Origin: Castellaniella sp. MT123
Lineage (GTDB): Bacteria > Pseudomonadota > Gammaproteobacteria > Burkholderiales > Burkholderiaceae_B
Length of the DNA stretch: 64,000 bases
Reading direction: 5' to 3'
Assembly (NCBI RefSeq): GCF_039614765.1
Contig: NZ_CP154879.1
Location: 248,001 to 312,000 of the forward strand
Made by a program: the position numbers and the translations under genes. The notes beneath the pieces were generated by a model. It did no database searches. It was not told the DNA's origin and saw only the letters and a list, made by a program, of their open reading frames with translations. The stretch's first letter is position 1; each line of letters starts with the position of its first letter. This document shows positions 19,642-28,673 of this stretch, one piece after another.

Positions 19642-20508
19642 ATGAAGGCAATGCGCAGGCTGGCGGTCTTGGGTGTTCTGGCGTGGTGTTTCGGAACCGC
19701 CCAGGCCCAGGATGACGACTTGTTGGTGCGTGGCGATTATCTGATGAACGGGGTGGTGGCCTGCGTCAACTGCCATGCGGCTCGCGACGAAAAGGGCAAG
19801 GTTCTAAAGAATCTGGGGCTGTCCGGGGGCATGGTCTTCGAGGCGCCCGTGTTCACTGCCTATGCGGCGAACATTACCCCGGACCGCAAGACCGGAATCG
19901 GAGGCTGGACCGACGCCCAGCTGGCCAATGCCATCCGCAATGGCGTCCGGCCTGATGGATCCCTGATTGGCCCGCCAATGCCCACGCCCTTTTACCGCAA
20001 CCTCTCGGATCGGGATCTGGCCGCCATCATCGCCTACCTGAGGGCTCAGCCGGCGGTCGAACACGCGGTTCCAAAATCCACCTACCGGATGCCTTTGCCG
20101 CCGAATTACGGTCCGCCGGTGACCCACGTCACGGCCCCCAAACCCACCGATACGGTCGGCTATGGCCGCTACTTGGCGGAAATCGGCCATTGCATGGAAT
20201 GTCATACGCCTCGCGATGCGCATGGCCAACTGGTCATGTCGCAACTGGGGGCCGGTGGTCAACTGATCCAGGGGCCGGCCGGCATGGAGGCGGTGTCCGC
20301 CAACCTGACTCCGGATCGGGACGGGCTGCGGAACTGGACCGACGCGCAGGTTGCGCGCGCTATCCGTACCGGCATCGACGACGAGGGCAAGCCGCTCGTG
20401 CGGATCATGGCCTTCGACTGGTATCGGAATATTGACGATGCCGACATGAAGTCCCTGATTGCCTATTTGCGATCGTTGCCCGCGCAGCCATCGCCGAAGC
20501 AGCCTTGA
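19642..20508 (+). CDS. Diheme periplasmic cytochrome c
   Basis: A 288-residue exported protein with a signal peptide (MKAMRRLAVLGVLAWCFGTAQA) and two cytochrome c domains, each with a CxxCH heme site (CVNCH near residue 40, CMECH near residue 185). It resembles the cytochrome subunits of periplasmic alcohol or gluconate dehydrogenases, which usually carry three hemes. No catalytic dehydrogenase gene is next to it, so its electron donor is not evident. A GGAGGG ribosome site precedes the ATG. Confidence 0.85.
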   Translation: MKAMRRLAVLGVLAWCFGTAQAQDDDLLVRGDYLMNGVVACVNCHAARDEKGKVLKNLGLSGGMVFEAPVFTAYAANITPDRKTGIGGWTDAQLANAIRNGVRPDGSLIGPPMPTPFYRNLSDRDLAAIIAYLRAQPAVEHAVPKSTYRMPLPPNYGPPVTHVTAPKPTDTVGYGRYLAEIGHCMECHTPRDAHGQLVMSQLGAGGQLIQGPAGMEAVSANLTPDRDGLRNWTDAQVARAIRTGIDDEGKPLVRIMAFDWYRNIDDADMKSLIAYLRSLPAQPSPKQP

Positions 20509-20622
20509 CCGGGGGCGCGGCAAGCGCCGGCATTCAGACCGGAGGGTGGCACCTGTGTGATGGGAACGTGCGGTCATGAGGCCCACAGTACAATCCCCCG
20601 TTATAGCCTCGTTCGCCACAGC

Positions 20623-22005
20623 ATGACTTCAGCCACCAGGACGCCGGTACGCAAGAATACCGTCTTTGCCATCATCGCCATGGCGTTGCTCATGATGTCG
20701 ATCGACTCGACGATCGTGGCTACCGCGCTGCATGCGATCCAGCAGGGCCTGCGAACATCCATCAATCTGGCCAGCTGGACGATCACGGCGTATTCCTTCG
20801 GTTTCGTGCTGATGCTGCCGGTCAGCGGCAAGCTTTCCGAGCGTTTTGGCCGGCGCCGGGTCTTCATCGCCTCGACCGGGGTCTTCACCCTGGCATCGCT
20901 GGGTTGCGGCATGGCGGACAACATCTATCTGCTGATCGTTCTGCGCGCGCTGCAGGCGGCCGGCGGCGCCGGTTTCACGCCGACGGCGACCGGCATCATC
21001 GTCGATCACTTCGGAGACGCCCGCGACCGCTATGTCAGCCTGTTTGGCAGCATCTTTCCGATCGGGGCCATGATCGGGCCGATCTTCGGCGGCTATTTCG
21101 TGGCTTATTCGTCCTGGCGTGATGTGTTTTACGTCAACGTGCCGATCGGCCTGGCGATCTTCCTGCTGGCTTGGCGTTTCATCCCCCATGACCGCCCGAA
21201 GGGTGACGCTTCCGGCAAGAAGATGGATGCCGCCGGGATCGCCATGCTGGGTGGCAGTCTGCTGTCGGCGATGCTGGCGGCGACCGTGCTGGGCGAGACG
21301 ACAGGGGCCCGGAACTGGGGTGAATTCCTGATTCTGCTCGGTCTGGCGCTTGGCTTGCTGGTCCTTTTTTTCCGTCATATCCGGCGCACTGACACTCCTT
21401 TCATCCAGCCCCGGCTGATCTATGGCCCGAATTTCGGCGCGGTCAACCTGGTGAATATGACGTTCAGCGGTTTCGTGATCGGGGCGATGGCCCTGGTGCC
21501 GTTGTATGCCATCAATCGATATGACATCGATGCGGTGGGGTCCGGTACGTTGCTGACGGCTCAAGGTGCCGCCGCGATGATCTGCTCGCTGACGGCGGTC
21601 GTGATGCTGCGGCGCACCGGTTATCGCATTCCCCTGTACGTCGGCAGTGCGATCGCCATTGTCGGACTCGCGCTGCTCGCGCTGCCACCGGTGGCGGATA
21701 TCTCGCCCTACGCCTGGCTGGCGTTTGCCGCGTTCCTGGTGGGGGCGGGGAACGGGGCCATCAATCCGGCTATGCGCAATGCCGGCCTGCAGCTGGCGCC
21801 GGAATCCTCTTCCATGCTGGCCGCCTTGCGCACGCTGTCGCTGCAGATCGGTGCGATCGCCACAGTCTCGATCGTGGCGGCCGTTTTGGCCCATCAGAGC
21901 GACATGGGGCTGATCCTGGCCTGGGTCTATGCCGTTCTCGCCGCGATTCGGTTGCTGGCCTTGCCGCTGGTCCGGTTCGTGCCCGAACAGCGCGGTTCCT
22001 GGTAG
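20623..22005 (+). CDS. MFS drug:H+ antiporter, DHA2 (EmrB/QacA) type
   Basis: A 460-residue membrane transporter with about 14 hydrophobic helices. The motif A region (GKLSERFGRRRVF) and motif C-like IGPIFGGYFV segment support an exporter of the DHA2 group. I chose ATG 20623 (MTSATRTPVRKNTVF), which sits just before the first helix; the frame extends 22 residues further with no membrane features. No adaptor or regulator gene is adjacent, and substrate is unknown. Confidence 0.85.
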   Translation: MTSATRTPVRKNTVFAIIAMALLMMSIDSTIVATALHAIQQGLRTSINLASWTITAYSFGFVLMLPVSGKLSERFGRRRVFIASTGVFTLASLGCGMADNIYLLIVLRALQAAGGAGFTPTATGIIVDHFGDARDRYVSLFGSIFPIGAMIGPIFGGYFVAYSSWRDVFYVNVPIGLAIFLLAWRFIPHDRPKGDASGKKMDAAGIAMLGGSLLSAMLAATVLGETTGARNWGEFLILLGLALGLLVLFFRHIRRTDTPFIQPRLIYGPNFGAVNLVNMTFSGFVIGAMALVPLYAINRYDIDAVGSGTLLTAQGAAAMICSLTAVVMLRRTGYRIPLYVGSAIAIVGLALLALPPVADISPYAWLAFAAFLVGAGNGAINPAMRNAGLQLAPESSSMLAALRTLSLQIGAIATVSIVAAVLAHQSDMGLILAWVYAVLAAIRLLALPLVRFVPEQRGSW

Positions 22006-22066
22006 TGCAGCGGTGCTGGCTAAGATAAAATAGCAGTCTGCGTAGTCGTGATCAGGAGGCTTCCCT

Positions 22067-22366
22067 ATGATGACCGGATCTCAATGTCGCGCAGCCCGTG
22101 CGCTGATCAATCTGAAGCGTGCCCACCTCGCCGAGGCGTCGGATGTCCCGGAACGGGACATCGAACAGTTCGAGCACCAGTTGGTGGCACTGCCGGATTC
22201 CGCCGTGCAGGCGATGCAACAGGCACTCGAGCATTGCGGCGCGGTCTTCATCAATGAAGGCAGTGCCGGGGTGGGTGTACAGCTGAAGTTCACCTGCTCC
22301 GATGCCCAGCAGGTCGAGCAGATGGAAGACGAAGGCGGCCCGGCCGCGGACGACAAGGTGCTGTGA
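22067..22366 (+). CDS. Small HTH-like (XRE-type) putative regulator
   Basis: A 99-residue protein. Residues about 5-40 (QCRAARALINLKRAHLAEASDVPERDIEQFEH) fit a Cro/CI-like helix-turn-helix, and the remainder (AMQQALEHCGAVFINEGSAGVGVQLKF) matches a tail seen on many small proteobacterial XRE proteins. It ends in an acidic stretch. Two adjacent ATG codons could start it. Neighbouring genes do not reveal a target. Confidence 0.65.
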   Translation: MMTGSQCRAARALINLKRAHLAEASDVPERDIEQFEHQLVALPDSAVQAMQQALEHCGAVFINEGSAGVGVQLKFTCSDAQQVEQMEDEGGPAADDKVL

Positions 22367-22477
22367 TTCCTGTCTGACGGCGTTCGCAGGATCAGCCGTC
22401 CGTGTTTCCGTGCTGGTCCATGTCGGCGGACGGAGGGTCTATTTGTGTGCACCATCAGTCGCCATGATTCTTGCGGG

Positions 22478-22483
22478 TACAAT
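22478..22483 (+). promoter_or_regulatory. Candidate -10 box of the tRNA-Leu(UAA) gene
   Basis: TACAAT lies 54 bases before the tRNA 5' end, a normal distance for a tRNA promoter. No good -35 box is visible at 16-18 bases upstream. Confidence 0.35.
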
Positions 22484-22537
22484 GGGCGTCCTTCACGGTG
22501 CCGTCATGCTGGAATAGGTTCCTGCGCATCGTGCAAT

Positions 22538-22854
22538 GCCCGAGTGGTGAAATTGGTAGACACAAGGGACTTGAACAATTTGAGCCTTCGGGGGGAAACG
22601 TCCGAAGTGAAGCCCGTCAAAGTCGGCGAAAGCCCTGGATGCTCCGGCAACCGAGCCAACACCGAGCCAAGCCCAGGCCATTTCCTGGGAAGGTGTAGAG
22701 AGCAGACGGCGGGCACCTACGGTCGCAAGGCTATGGTGAAGGCGTGCTCCAGACCACGAACACCCTGCGTTGAGCAGGGCGGCGGCGAAAGCCGAAGTGG
22801 TAAGAAAATCCCTCGCCGAAAGGCGTGCCGGTTCAATTCCGGCCTCGGGCACCA
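22538..22854 (+). tRNA. tRNA-Leu(UAA) split by a group I intron
   Basis: Exon 1 (22538-22572) ends in the first anticodon base and exon 2 (22805-22854) supplies the rest. Joined, they give an 85-nt leucine tRNA: acceptor GCCCGAG/CTCGGGC, anticodon stem AGGGA/TCCCT with loop CTTAAAA (anticodon TAA), variable arm CGCC-gaaa-GGCG, T-arm with TTCAATT, and encoded CCA. The break lies between anticodon positions 34 and 35, the same site used by the trnL(UAA) intron of cyanobacteria and plastids. Splicing is needed for a working tRNA. Confidence 0.95.
22573..22804 (+). ncRNA. Group I intron (IC3-like), 232 nt, in tRNA-Leu(UAA)
   Basis: The intron starts after U of the anticodon and ends in G (22804), as group I introns must. 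P1: exon CTT (22570-22572) with guide GAG (22582-22584), giving the U-G pair at the splice site. P2: 22586-22594 with 22599-22607, GAAA loop. P3: GCCCGTC (22612-22618) with GGCGGGC (22708-22714). P6: CCCAGG (22672-22677) with CCTGGG (22684-22689). P7: GAGCA (22700-22704) with TGCTC (22745-22749). P9: CGGC-GAAA-GCCG (22783-22794). The core wording (GAGCCAAGC, GTGTAGAGA, CTATGGTGAAGGC) matches the Azoarcus tRNA-Ile intron as I recall it, while P3 and P7 differ by compensating changes. It encodes no homing endonuclease. Confidence 0.94.
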
Positions 22855-22858
22855 TTCC

Positions 22859-22892
22859 AAAGCCGTCCCAGCTGATGCCGGGGCGGCTTTTC
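22859..22892 (+). terminator. Terminator of the tRNA-Leu(UAA) gene
   Basis: AAAGCCG(T)CCC pairs with GGGCGGCTTT with one bulged base, followed by a short T-run, five bases after the CCA end. Confidence 0.75.
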
Positions 22893-22917
22893 CATTGTTG
22901 GCCTCATGATGCTAAGA

Positions 22918-22933
22918 TAGTGATCAGTTACTA
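22918..22933 (+). promoter_or_regulatory. Candidate TetR operator upstream of the efflux operon
   Basis: TAGTGATCAGTTACTA is an imperfect palindrome (TAGT..A....T..ACTA outer arms) 20 bases before the TetR start, the expected place for autoregulation of the operon. Confidence 0.45.
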
Positions 22934-22952
22934 ACTTACCGAAGGGCAAGCC

Positions 22953-23570
22953 ATGAGCGGGCACTCCAAGCATCTACCGGCCGACGAGCGGCGCGCGGCC
23001 ACAGTCGAGACCGTGGTCAATCTGGCTGCCGAGCAGAACCCCAGTGATATCACGACCGCAGCCATCGCGGAACGGATGGGGGTGACCCAGGGGGCGCTGT
23101 TTCGTCACTTTCCGACTAAAGACGCCATCCTGCAGGCGGTGATGTCCTGGGTCGCCGAGCGCTTGTTGGCCCGGGTGGACAAGGCTGCCGAAGGCACTGC
23201 GTCTCCTGTTACAGCGCTGGAGGCGGTTTTCATGACACATGTCGACTTTGTGTCCAAGCACCCGGGGGTGCCGAGGATGCTCTTTGGCGAATTGCAGCGG
23301 CCGGGAGACACCCCGCCCAAGCAAATCGCCCAGACCTTGATTCGTCATTACGGCGAGCGACTGTGCCGTCTGCTTGACGCCGGCAAGGCGCAGGGTGAGC
23401 TGGATGCCGGACTGGATGTGGACGCCGCTGCCGTCTTGTTCATCGGCACCATCCAGGGGTTGGTGATGCAGTCGCTGCTGGCCGGCGACGTGGCGCGCAT
23501 CCGCCGTGACGCGCCGGGGGTGTTCGCCATCTACCGACGTGGTGTTCGCTCCCTGGAGGCCGGGCAATGA
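22953..23570 (+). CDS. TetR-family regulator of the efflux operon (CecR/YbiH-like)
   Basis: A 205-residue repressor with an N-terminal TetR helix-turn-helix (TTAAIAERMGVTQGALFRHFPTKDAIL, about residues 33-60) and a helical ligand-binding C-terminal part. Its stop overlaps the start of the HlyD-like gene (ATGA), so it is the first gene of the six-gene operon it probably controls. In E. coli the TetR protein CecR controls the homologous ybhGFSR genes. The imperfect palindrome at 22918 is the likely operator. Confidence 0.85.
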   Translation: MSGHSKHLPADERRAATVETVVNLAAEQNPSDITTAAIAERMGVTQGALFRHFPTKDAILQAVMSWVAERLLARVDKAAEGTASPVTALEAVFMTHVDFVSKHPGVPRMLFGELQRPGDTPPKQIAQTLIRHYGERLCRLLDAGKAQGELDAGLDVDAAAVLFIGTIQGLVMQSLLAGDVARIRRDAPGVFAIYRRGVRSLEAGQ

Positions 23571-24610
23571 AGATCAACAGCCTTTCCCACAAAGCCAAAC
23601 GGATCTTCATCGTTGTCGCCATCGTTGCGATTGCAAGTGGTTCCGGCTTGTTTTTCCGGATGCAGCGCGCGGGGAGTGACGACAGTCAGCTACGCTTGTA
23701 TGGCAACGTCGACATCCGCGAGGTGCAGCTGGCCTTCCGCCAGCCTGGGCGCGTGACTCAAATGGCCTTCGATGAGGGCGACGCCGTACGCGCCGGCGAA
23801 CGCATGGCCGCGCTTGATGCGCAGCCCTATCGGGAAGCCCTGGCGGTGGCGCAGGCCCAGGTGCAGGTCGCCCAGGCGGAACTGACGAAGCTACGCCACG
23901 GCTTGCGGCCACAGGAAATTACGCAGGCGCGAGAATCGCTCAAGCAGGCGCAAGCGCTCGCCACTGAGACCGAGCGCAACTTTCAACGCCAGAGCCGCCT
24001 GCTGGAATCGGGTGCCAGCAGTCAGCGTACGGTTGATGCCGCCCGCGCGGCACGAGACCGGGCAACCGCTGGCGTCGAAGCAGCCAAGGCCGCCATGTCG
24101 CAAGCATCCGAAGGCTTTCGCAAGGAAGACATCGCCGCGGCCGAGGCCCGTTTGACGGCCGCGCAGGCTGCCGCGGCGCAAGCCGCTACAGCCCTGGCGG
24201 ACACCGAATTGATGGCGCCCAGTAACGGGACTGTCATCGCACGGGTGCGTGAGCCCGGCAGCATGGTTGCAAGCCAGAGCACGATCTACAGCCTGAGCCT
24301 GGACAAGCCGGTGTATGTGCGCGCCTACGTGGGTGAGTCGGACTTGGGGCGCATTGCACCTGGCACTGCGGTGCGCGTCAAGAGCGATTCATCCGAGAAG
24401 GTCTATCGCGGTCAGATCGGCTTCATCTCGCCACGCGCGGAATTCACCCCCAAGACAGTGGAGACGACGGATTTGCGTACCGATCTGGTGTACCGACTGC
24501 GCATCGTCATCGACGAAGCCGACAGCGACGCTGCGTTACGCCAGGGTATGCCGGTAACCGTCGACGTCGATGCGAAAGCCCACGCCAGCACCCCGGCGGC
24601 GGAGCGTTGA
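23567..24610 (+). CDS. HlyD-family periplasmic adaptor (YbhG-like)
   Basis: A 347-residue membrane-fusion protein that bridges an inner-membrane ABC exporter to an outer-membrane channel. It has one N-terminal membrane anchor (about residues 11-30), a split lipoyl/barrel region (NVDIREVQLAFRQPGRVTQM) and a long alanine-rich coiled-coil hairpin (about residues 85-215). It overlaps the TetR gene and is followed after one base by the ATPase gene. Order and sizes match the E. coli YbhG-YbhF-YbhS-YbhR system. Confidence 0.87.
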   Translation: MKINSLSHKAKRIFIVVAIVAIASGSGLFFRMQRAGSDDSQLRLYGNVDIREVQLAFRQPGRVTQMAFDEGDAVRAGERMAALDAQPYREALAVAQAQVQVAQAELTKLRHGLRPQEITQARESLKQAQALATETERNFQRQSRLLESGASSQRTVDAARAARDRATAGVEAAKAAMSQASEGFRKEDIAAAEARLTAAQAAAAQAATALADTELMAPSNGTVIARVREPGSMVASQSTIYSLSLDKPVYVRAYVGESDLGRIAPGTAVRVKSDSSEKVYRGQIGFISPRAEFTPKTVETTDLRTDLVYRLRIVIDEADSDAALRQGMPVTVDVDAKAHASTPAAER

Positions 24611-24611
24611 C

Positions 24612-26384
24612 ATGCAGGCGAGCCCCGCCATCGCCACCGTGTCACCGGGTGCGGGCACGGACGCCGCCGTCGTCATCGAAGGCGTGGCCAAACATTTCGG
24701 CAACGTGCAGGCCCTGAAGGGCTTGAGCGCACGCATCCACTATGGCCGGCTGACGGGCCTGGTCGGCCCCGACGGCGCCGGCAAGACGACGCTGATGCGC
24801 ATCCTGACCGGTCTGCTGACACCCAACGCCGGACGCGTCACCCTGGCCGGCTTTGACGTGGTCAAGGACAACGACGCCATCCACGTCGCCAGCGGCTACA
24901 TGCCGCAGCGCTTCGGCCTGTACGAAGACTTGTCGGTGATGGAAAACATGCGGCTGTACGCGCAGTTGCGCGGCATGGATGCGGGCCGGAACGCCGATCT
25001 GTTTGCCGAACTGCTCGACTTCACGCGGCTTGGGCCCTTCACCGGGCGTCTCGCCGGCAAGCTCTCGGGCGGCATGAAGCAGAAGCTGGGGCTTGCCTGT
25101 GCGCTCATGGCGCGGCCCAAGGTGCTGCTGCTGGACGAGCCCGGGGTGGGCGTCGATCCGGTCAGCCGCCAGGACTTGTGGCGCATGGTGCAGGCGCTGA
25201 CCGATGAGGGCATGGCCGTGGTCTGGTCCACCGCGTATCTCGACGAGGCCGAGCGCTGCGAAAGCGTGTTGTTGCTGAACCAGGGACAGCTCCTGTTCGA
25301 TGGCCCACCGCAAGAATTGACCGCGCAGCTCGAAGGCCGCAGTTTCCGCCTGGAAGATGTGGGCGCCGAGCGTCGGGCGGTCCTGACCGAAGCGCTCGAT
25401 CTGCCCAGCGTGAGCGATGGCGTGATCCAGGGCGCCGGCGTGCGCGTAGTGCTGCGCGCGGGCGCGGACGCAGCGCAGGTGCAGGCCTTGGCCGAACGGG
25501 TGCAGGTGCGGCTGGCGCAGGTGCCGGCGCGCTTCGAGGACGCTTTCATCGATCTGCTCGGCGGTGGTCCCGGCGGCACCTCAACGCTGGCCGAGCGTCT
25601 GCCGCCAGTCGAACTGGGCTCCGATATTGCCGTGTCCTGCCGCAATCTCACCAAGCGCTTCGGCGAATTCACCGCCACCGACAACGTCAGCTTCGAAGTA
25701 ACCAAGGGTGAGATCTTCGGCCTGCTCGGCCCCAACGGCGCTGGCAAATCCACGACCTTCAAGATGCTCTGTGGCCTGCTGAAACCCACTGCGGGCGAGG
25801 CGCATGTGGTGGGGCACGACCTGCGCCGCGCCACGGGCGCGGCCAAGAGCCGGCTCGGCTACATGGCGCAAAAATTTTCGCTCTACGGCCTGCTGTCTGT
25901 GCAGCAGAACCTGGAGTTCTCGGCCGGGGTCTATGGGCTGGAAGGCAGCGCCCGGCGCGAGCGTATCGCCGAGATGATCGAAACCTTCGACCTGGGCGAC
26001 TGGCTTTCGGCCACGCCCGATTCCCTGCCGCTGGGGCATAAGCAGCGCCTGGCGCTGGCCTGTTCGCTGATGCACCGCCCGCCGGTGCTGTTCCTGGACG
26101 AGCCGACTTCAGGGGTGGATCCCATCACCCGGCGCGAGTTCTGGACACACATCAACGGGCTGGCGCGCAAGGGCGTGACCATCATGGTCACCACCCACTT
26201 CATGGACGAGGCCGAATACTGCGACCGCGTGGCCATGCTGTCGCGTGCGCGGCTGATCGCGCTGGACACGCCCGACGCGCTCAAGCGCGTGACAGTGAGC
26301 CCGGAAAAACCCGATCCGACCATGGAGGACGCGTTCATCCATCTGGTCGAGTCGGCCGAGCGCGAGATGGAGGCCGCCACATGA
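24612..26384 (+). CDS. ABC exporter ATPase with two fused nucleotide-binding domains (YbhF-like)
   Basis: A 590-residue protein with two ABC domains in tandem. Walker A motifs are at about 52-59 (GPDGAGKT) and 373-380 (GPNGAGKS). The first signature is LSGGMKQ (151-157); the second reads LPLGHKQ in place of LSGGQ, a feature of the YbhF group. Walker B motifs LLLDEP and LFLDEP are present. I chose ATG 24612 just after the adaptor stop. It powers the two permeases that follow. Confidence 0.9.
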   Translation: MQASPAIATVSPGAGTDAAVVIEGVAKHFGNVQALKGLSARIHYGRLTGLVGPDGAGKTTLMRILTGLLTPNAGRVTLAGFDVVKDNDAIHVASGYMPQRFGLYEDLSVMENMRLYAQLRGMDAGRNADLFAELLDFTRLGPFTGRLAGKLSGGMKQKLGLACALMARPKVLLLDEPGVGVDPVSRQDLWRMVQALTDEGMAVVWSTAYLDEAERCESVLLLNQGQLLFDGPPQELTAQLEGRSFRLEDVGAERRAVLTEALDLPSVSDGVIQGAGVRVVLRAGADAAQVQALAERVQVRLAQVPARFEDAFIDLLGGGPGGTSTLAERLPPVELGSDIAVSCRNLTKRFGEFTATDNVSFEVTKGEIFGLLGPNGAGKSTTFKMLCGLLKPTAGEAHVVGHDLRRATGAAKSRLGYMAQKFSLYGLLSVQQNLEFSAGVYGLEGSARRERIAEMIETFDLGDWLSATPDSLPLGHKQRLALACSLMHRPPVLFLDEPTSGVDPITRREFWTHINGLARKGVTIMVTTHFMDEAEYCDRVAMLSRARLIALDTPDALKRVTVSPEKPDPTMEDAFIHLVESAEREMEAAT

Positions 26385-27550
26385 ACGAACCTATAAAGGA
26401 CAAGGATAGGGGCGGTCCGGTGCCGGTCGACCTGCGTCGCTTCGACCTGCGGCGCCTGATAGCCCTGGTCACGAAGGAAAGCCACCAGGCGTTGCGCGAC
26501 CCTTCGACGCTGCTGATCGCCTTCGTGCTGCCGGTGGTGTTGCTGCTGCTGTTTGCCTATGCAGTGTCGCTGGATGCCAAGAACGTCCGCGTCGGTGTGG
26601 TGCTCGAATCCCCCGGCGCATCGGCGCAGTCGCTGGCCGCCGCGTTTTCGGGCACCCGCTTCCTGCAGGTGCAGTTCGCCCACGACCGGCGCGAAGTGGC
26701 CGAGAAGCTGGTGTCCGGCGACCTGCGCGGCTACGTGGTGATTCCGCAGGACTTCGAGCAGCGCCTGGCGCAGCGCGGCACCGAGCCGCTGGTGCAGATC
26801 GTCACCGATGGCTCCTACCCCAACACCGCCAACTACGTCGAGAACTACTCCCGTGGCGTGGTGCAGACGTGGCGCGCCGGTCTGGACGTCGCGGCGCCGC
26901 CCCAGTCCGTCGTACTGGAGCCGCGCTACTGGTTCAACCCCGAGCTGGAAAGCCGCCGCGCGCTGATCCCCGGCGCGATCGCCATCGTCATGACCATCAT
27001 CGGCACCATGCTCACCGCGCTGGTGGTGGCACGCGAATGGGAACGCGGCACCATGGAGGCGGTGCTGTCCACGCCCGCGTCGGTGGCCGAGATCCTGATC
27101 GGCAAGCTGCTGCCGTACTTCGTGCTCGGCATGCTGTCCACGCTGGTCGCGGCGGCATTGGCCGTGTTCGTTTTCGGCGTGCCGATGCGTGGCTCGCTGG
27201 CGGCGCTGCTGCTACTGTCGGCAGTGTTCATGGTGCCGGCCCTGGGCCAGGGGCTGCTGATTTCCTCACTGGCACGCAACCAGTTCCTGGCGGCGCAGAT
27301 CGCCCTGTTCACAGGTTTCCTGCCGGCCTTCATGTTGTCGGGCTTTCTGTACGAAATCGACGCCATGCCCGCACCGATCCGCGCCATCACCCGGGTGGTT
27401 CCGGCGCGCTATTTCGTCGATTCGCTCAAAACCGTGTTCCTGGCCGGCGATGTCTGGGCGGTGTTCCTGCCCAATCTGGCGGCGATGGCGGCGATCGGGG
27501 CATTGTTCTTCGCGATCGCCAAGCGCGCCACGCGCAAGAACCTGGAGTGA
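26381..27550 (+). CDS. ABC-2 type permease (YbhS-like)
   Basis: A 389-residue inner-membrane subunit with the ABC-2 plan: one N-terminal helix, a large periplasmic loop (about residues 60-190) and five helices at the C-terminal end. The block REWERGTMEAVLSTPASVAEILIGK is typical of the family. It overlaps the ATPase gene by four bases (ATGA) and pairs with the second permease. Confidence 0.88.
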   Translation: MNEPIKDKDRGGPVPVDLRRFDLRRLIALVTKESHQALRDPSTLLIAFVLPVVLLLLFAYAVSLDAKNVRVGVVLESPGASAQSLAAAFSGTRFLQVQFAHDRREVAEKLVSGDLRGYVVIPQDFEQRLAQRGTEPLVQIVTDGSYPNTANYVENYSRGVVQTWRAGLDVAAPPQSVVLEPRYWFNPELESRRALIPGAIAIVMTIIGTMLTALVVAREWERGTMEAVLSTPASVAEILIGKLLPYFVLGMLSTLVAAALAVFVFGVPMRGSLAALLLLSAVFMVPALGQGLLISSLARNQFLAAQIALFTGFLPAFMLSGFLYEIDAMPAPIRAITRVVPARYFVDSLKTVFLAGDVWAVFLPNLAAMAAIGALFFAIAKRATRKNLE

Positions 27551-27554
27551 TTCC

Positions 27555-28673
27555 ATGTTGACCTCCACATTCTCGTTTACCCGCCTGCGCGCCCAGTTCA
27601 TCAAGGAAGTGCTCAGCATTCTGCGCGATCCACGCAGCCGCATGGTGGTGTTCGTGCCGCCCATCCTGCAACTGCTGGTGTTTGCCTTTGCCGCCACGCT
27701 GGAAGTGCGCAATGTCGATATCGCCGTCTACAACCAGGACGCGGGCCGCTGGTCGCATGAACTGGTGCAGCGGCTGGAAAGCGCCCAGTTCATCACCCAC
27801 GTGCGACGCATCGACAACCGGCGGCAGTTGCATGAACTGATCGATCGCGGCGAAGTGATCGCGGCGCTGACCATTCCTGTGGATTTCTCGCGCACGATCG
27901 CCGCCGGCGAGAGCGGTCGCGCGCAGCTGCTGGTCGATGGCCGGCGCAGCAATTCTGGACAGATCACGGTGTCCTATCTGTCGACCATCGCTGCCGATGT
28001 CGGCGCCGAGGTGGTGCCCGATACACAGGCACCTTCGCCCGTGCTGGTGCGCCACTGGTTCAACCCGAACCTCGTCTACCGCTGGTACATCGTGCCTGGC
28101 CTGACCGGCATCCTGGCGCTGTTCAGTTCGCTGCTGATTACGTCGTTGTCGATTGCGCGCGAACGTGAACTCGGCACCTTCGACCAGTTGCTGGTCTCGC
28201 CCACCTCGACGCCGGAAATCATCGTTTCCAAATCACTGCCGGCACTCGCCATTGGCACGCTGCTGGGGCTGTTCATGATCAGCGCGGGTGTCTTCCTGTT
28301 TGGCATTCCGTTCACCGGCTCGGTCGCTCTGCTGCTCGTCGGCCTGGTGCTGTTCATCCTGTCGGTGGTCGGTATCGGCCTGATGATTTCCGCGGTCAGC
28401 ATGACGCAGCAGCAGGCCATCCTCGGCGCCTTCGCCATCGGCGTGCCGGCGGTGCTGATGTCCGGGTTCGCCACGCCGGTGGAGAACATGCCTACTATTT
28501 TTCAATGGTTGGCGCAGGCCATTCCGCTGACCCACTTCCTGATCATCGTCGAGGGCAGCTTTTTGAAGGCCATGCCGCCCGGCGAGATCCTGGCCAGCCT
28601 GTGGCCGTTGGCGGCCATCGCCCTTGCCACGCTGACGATGGCCACCGTAATCGTCCGAGGACGCCTGCAATGA
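27555..28673 (+). CDS. ABC-2 type permease (YbhR-like)
   Basis: A 372-residue permease paralogous to the previous one: N-terminal helix, periplasmic loop, then SIARERELGTFDQLLVSPTSTPEIIVSK and a bundle of C-terminal helices. I chose ATG 27555, five bases after the upstream stop. Its stop overlaps the start of the outer-membrane channel gene. Confidence 0.88.
   Translation: MLTSTFSFTRLRAQFIKEVLSILRDPRSRMVVFVPPILQLLVFAFAATLEVRNVDIAVYNQDAGRWSHELVQRLESAQFITHVRRIDNRRQLHELIDRGEVIAALTIPVDFSRTIAAGESGRAQLLVDGRRSNSGQITVSYLSTIAADVGAEVVPDTQAPSPVLVRHWFNPNLVYRWYIVPGLTGILALFSSLLITSLSIARERELGTFDQLLVSPTSTPEIIVSKSLPALAIGTLLGLFMISAGVFLFGIPFTGSVALLLVGLVLFILSVVGIGLMISAVSMTQQQAILGAFAIGVPAVLMSGFATPVENMPTIFQWLAQAIPLTHFLIIVEGSFLKAMPPGEILASLWPLAAIALATLTMATVIVRGRLQ

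Noticed and set aside
22573-22804. Intron region as a coding gene or assembly error
   Set aside because: Frames across it match no protein, while the ordered group I pairings and exact tRNA exon joins explain every segment.
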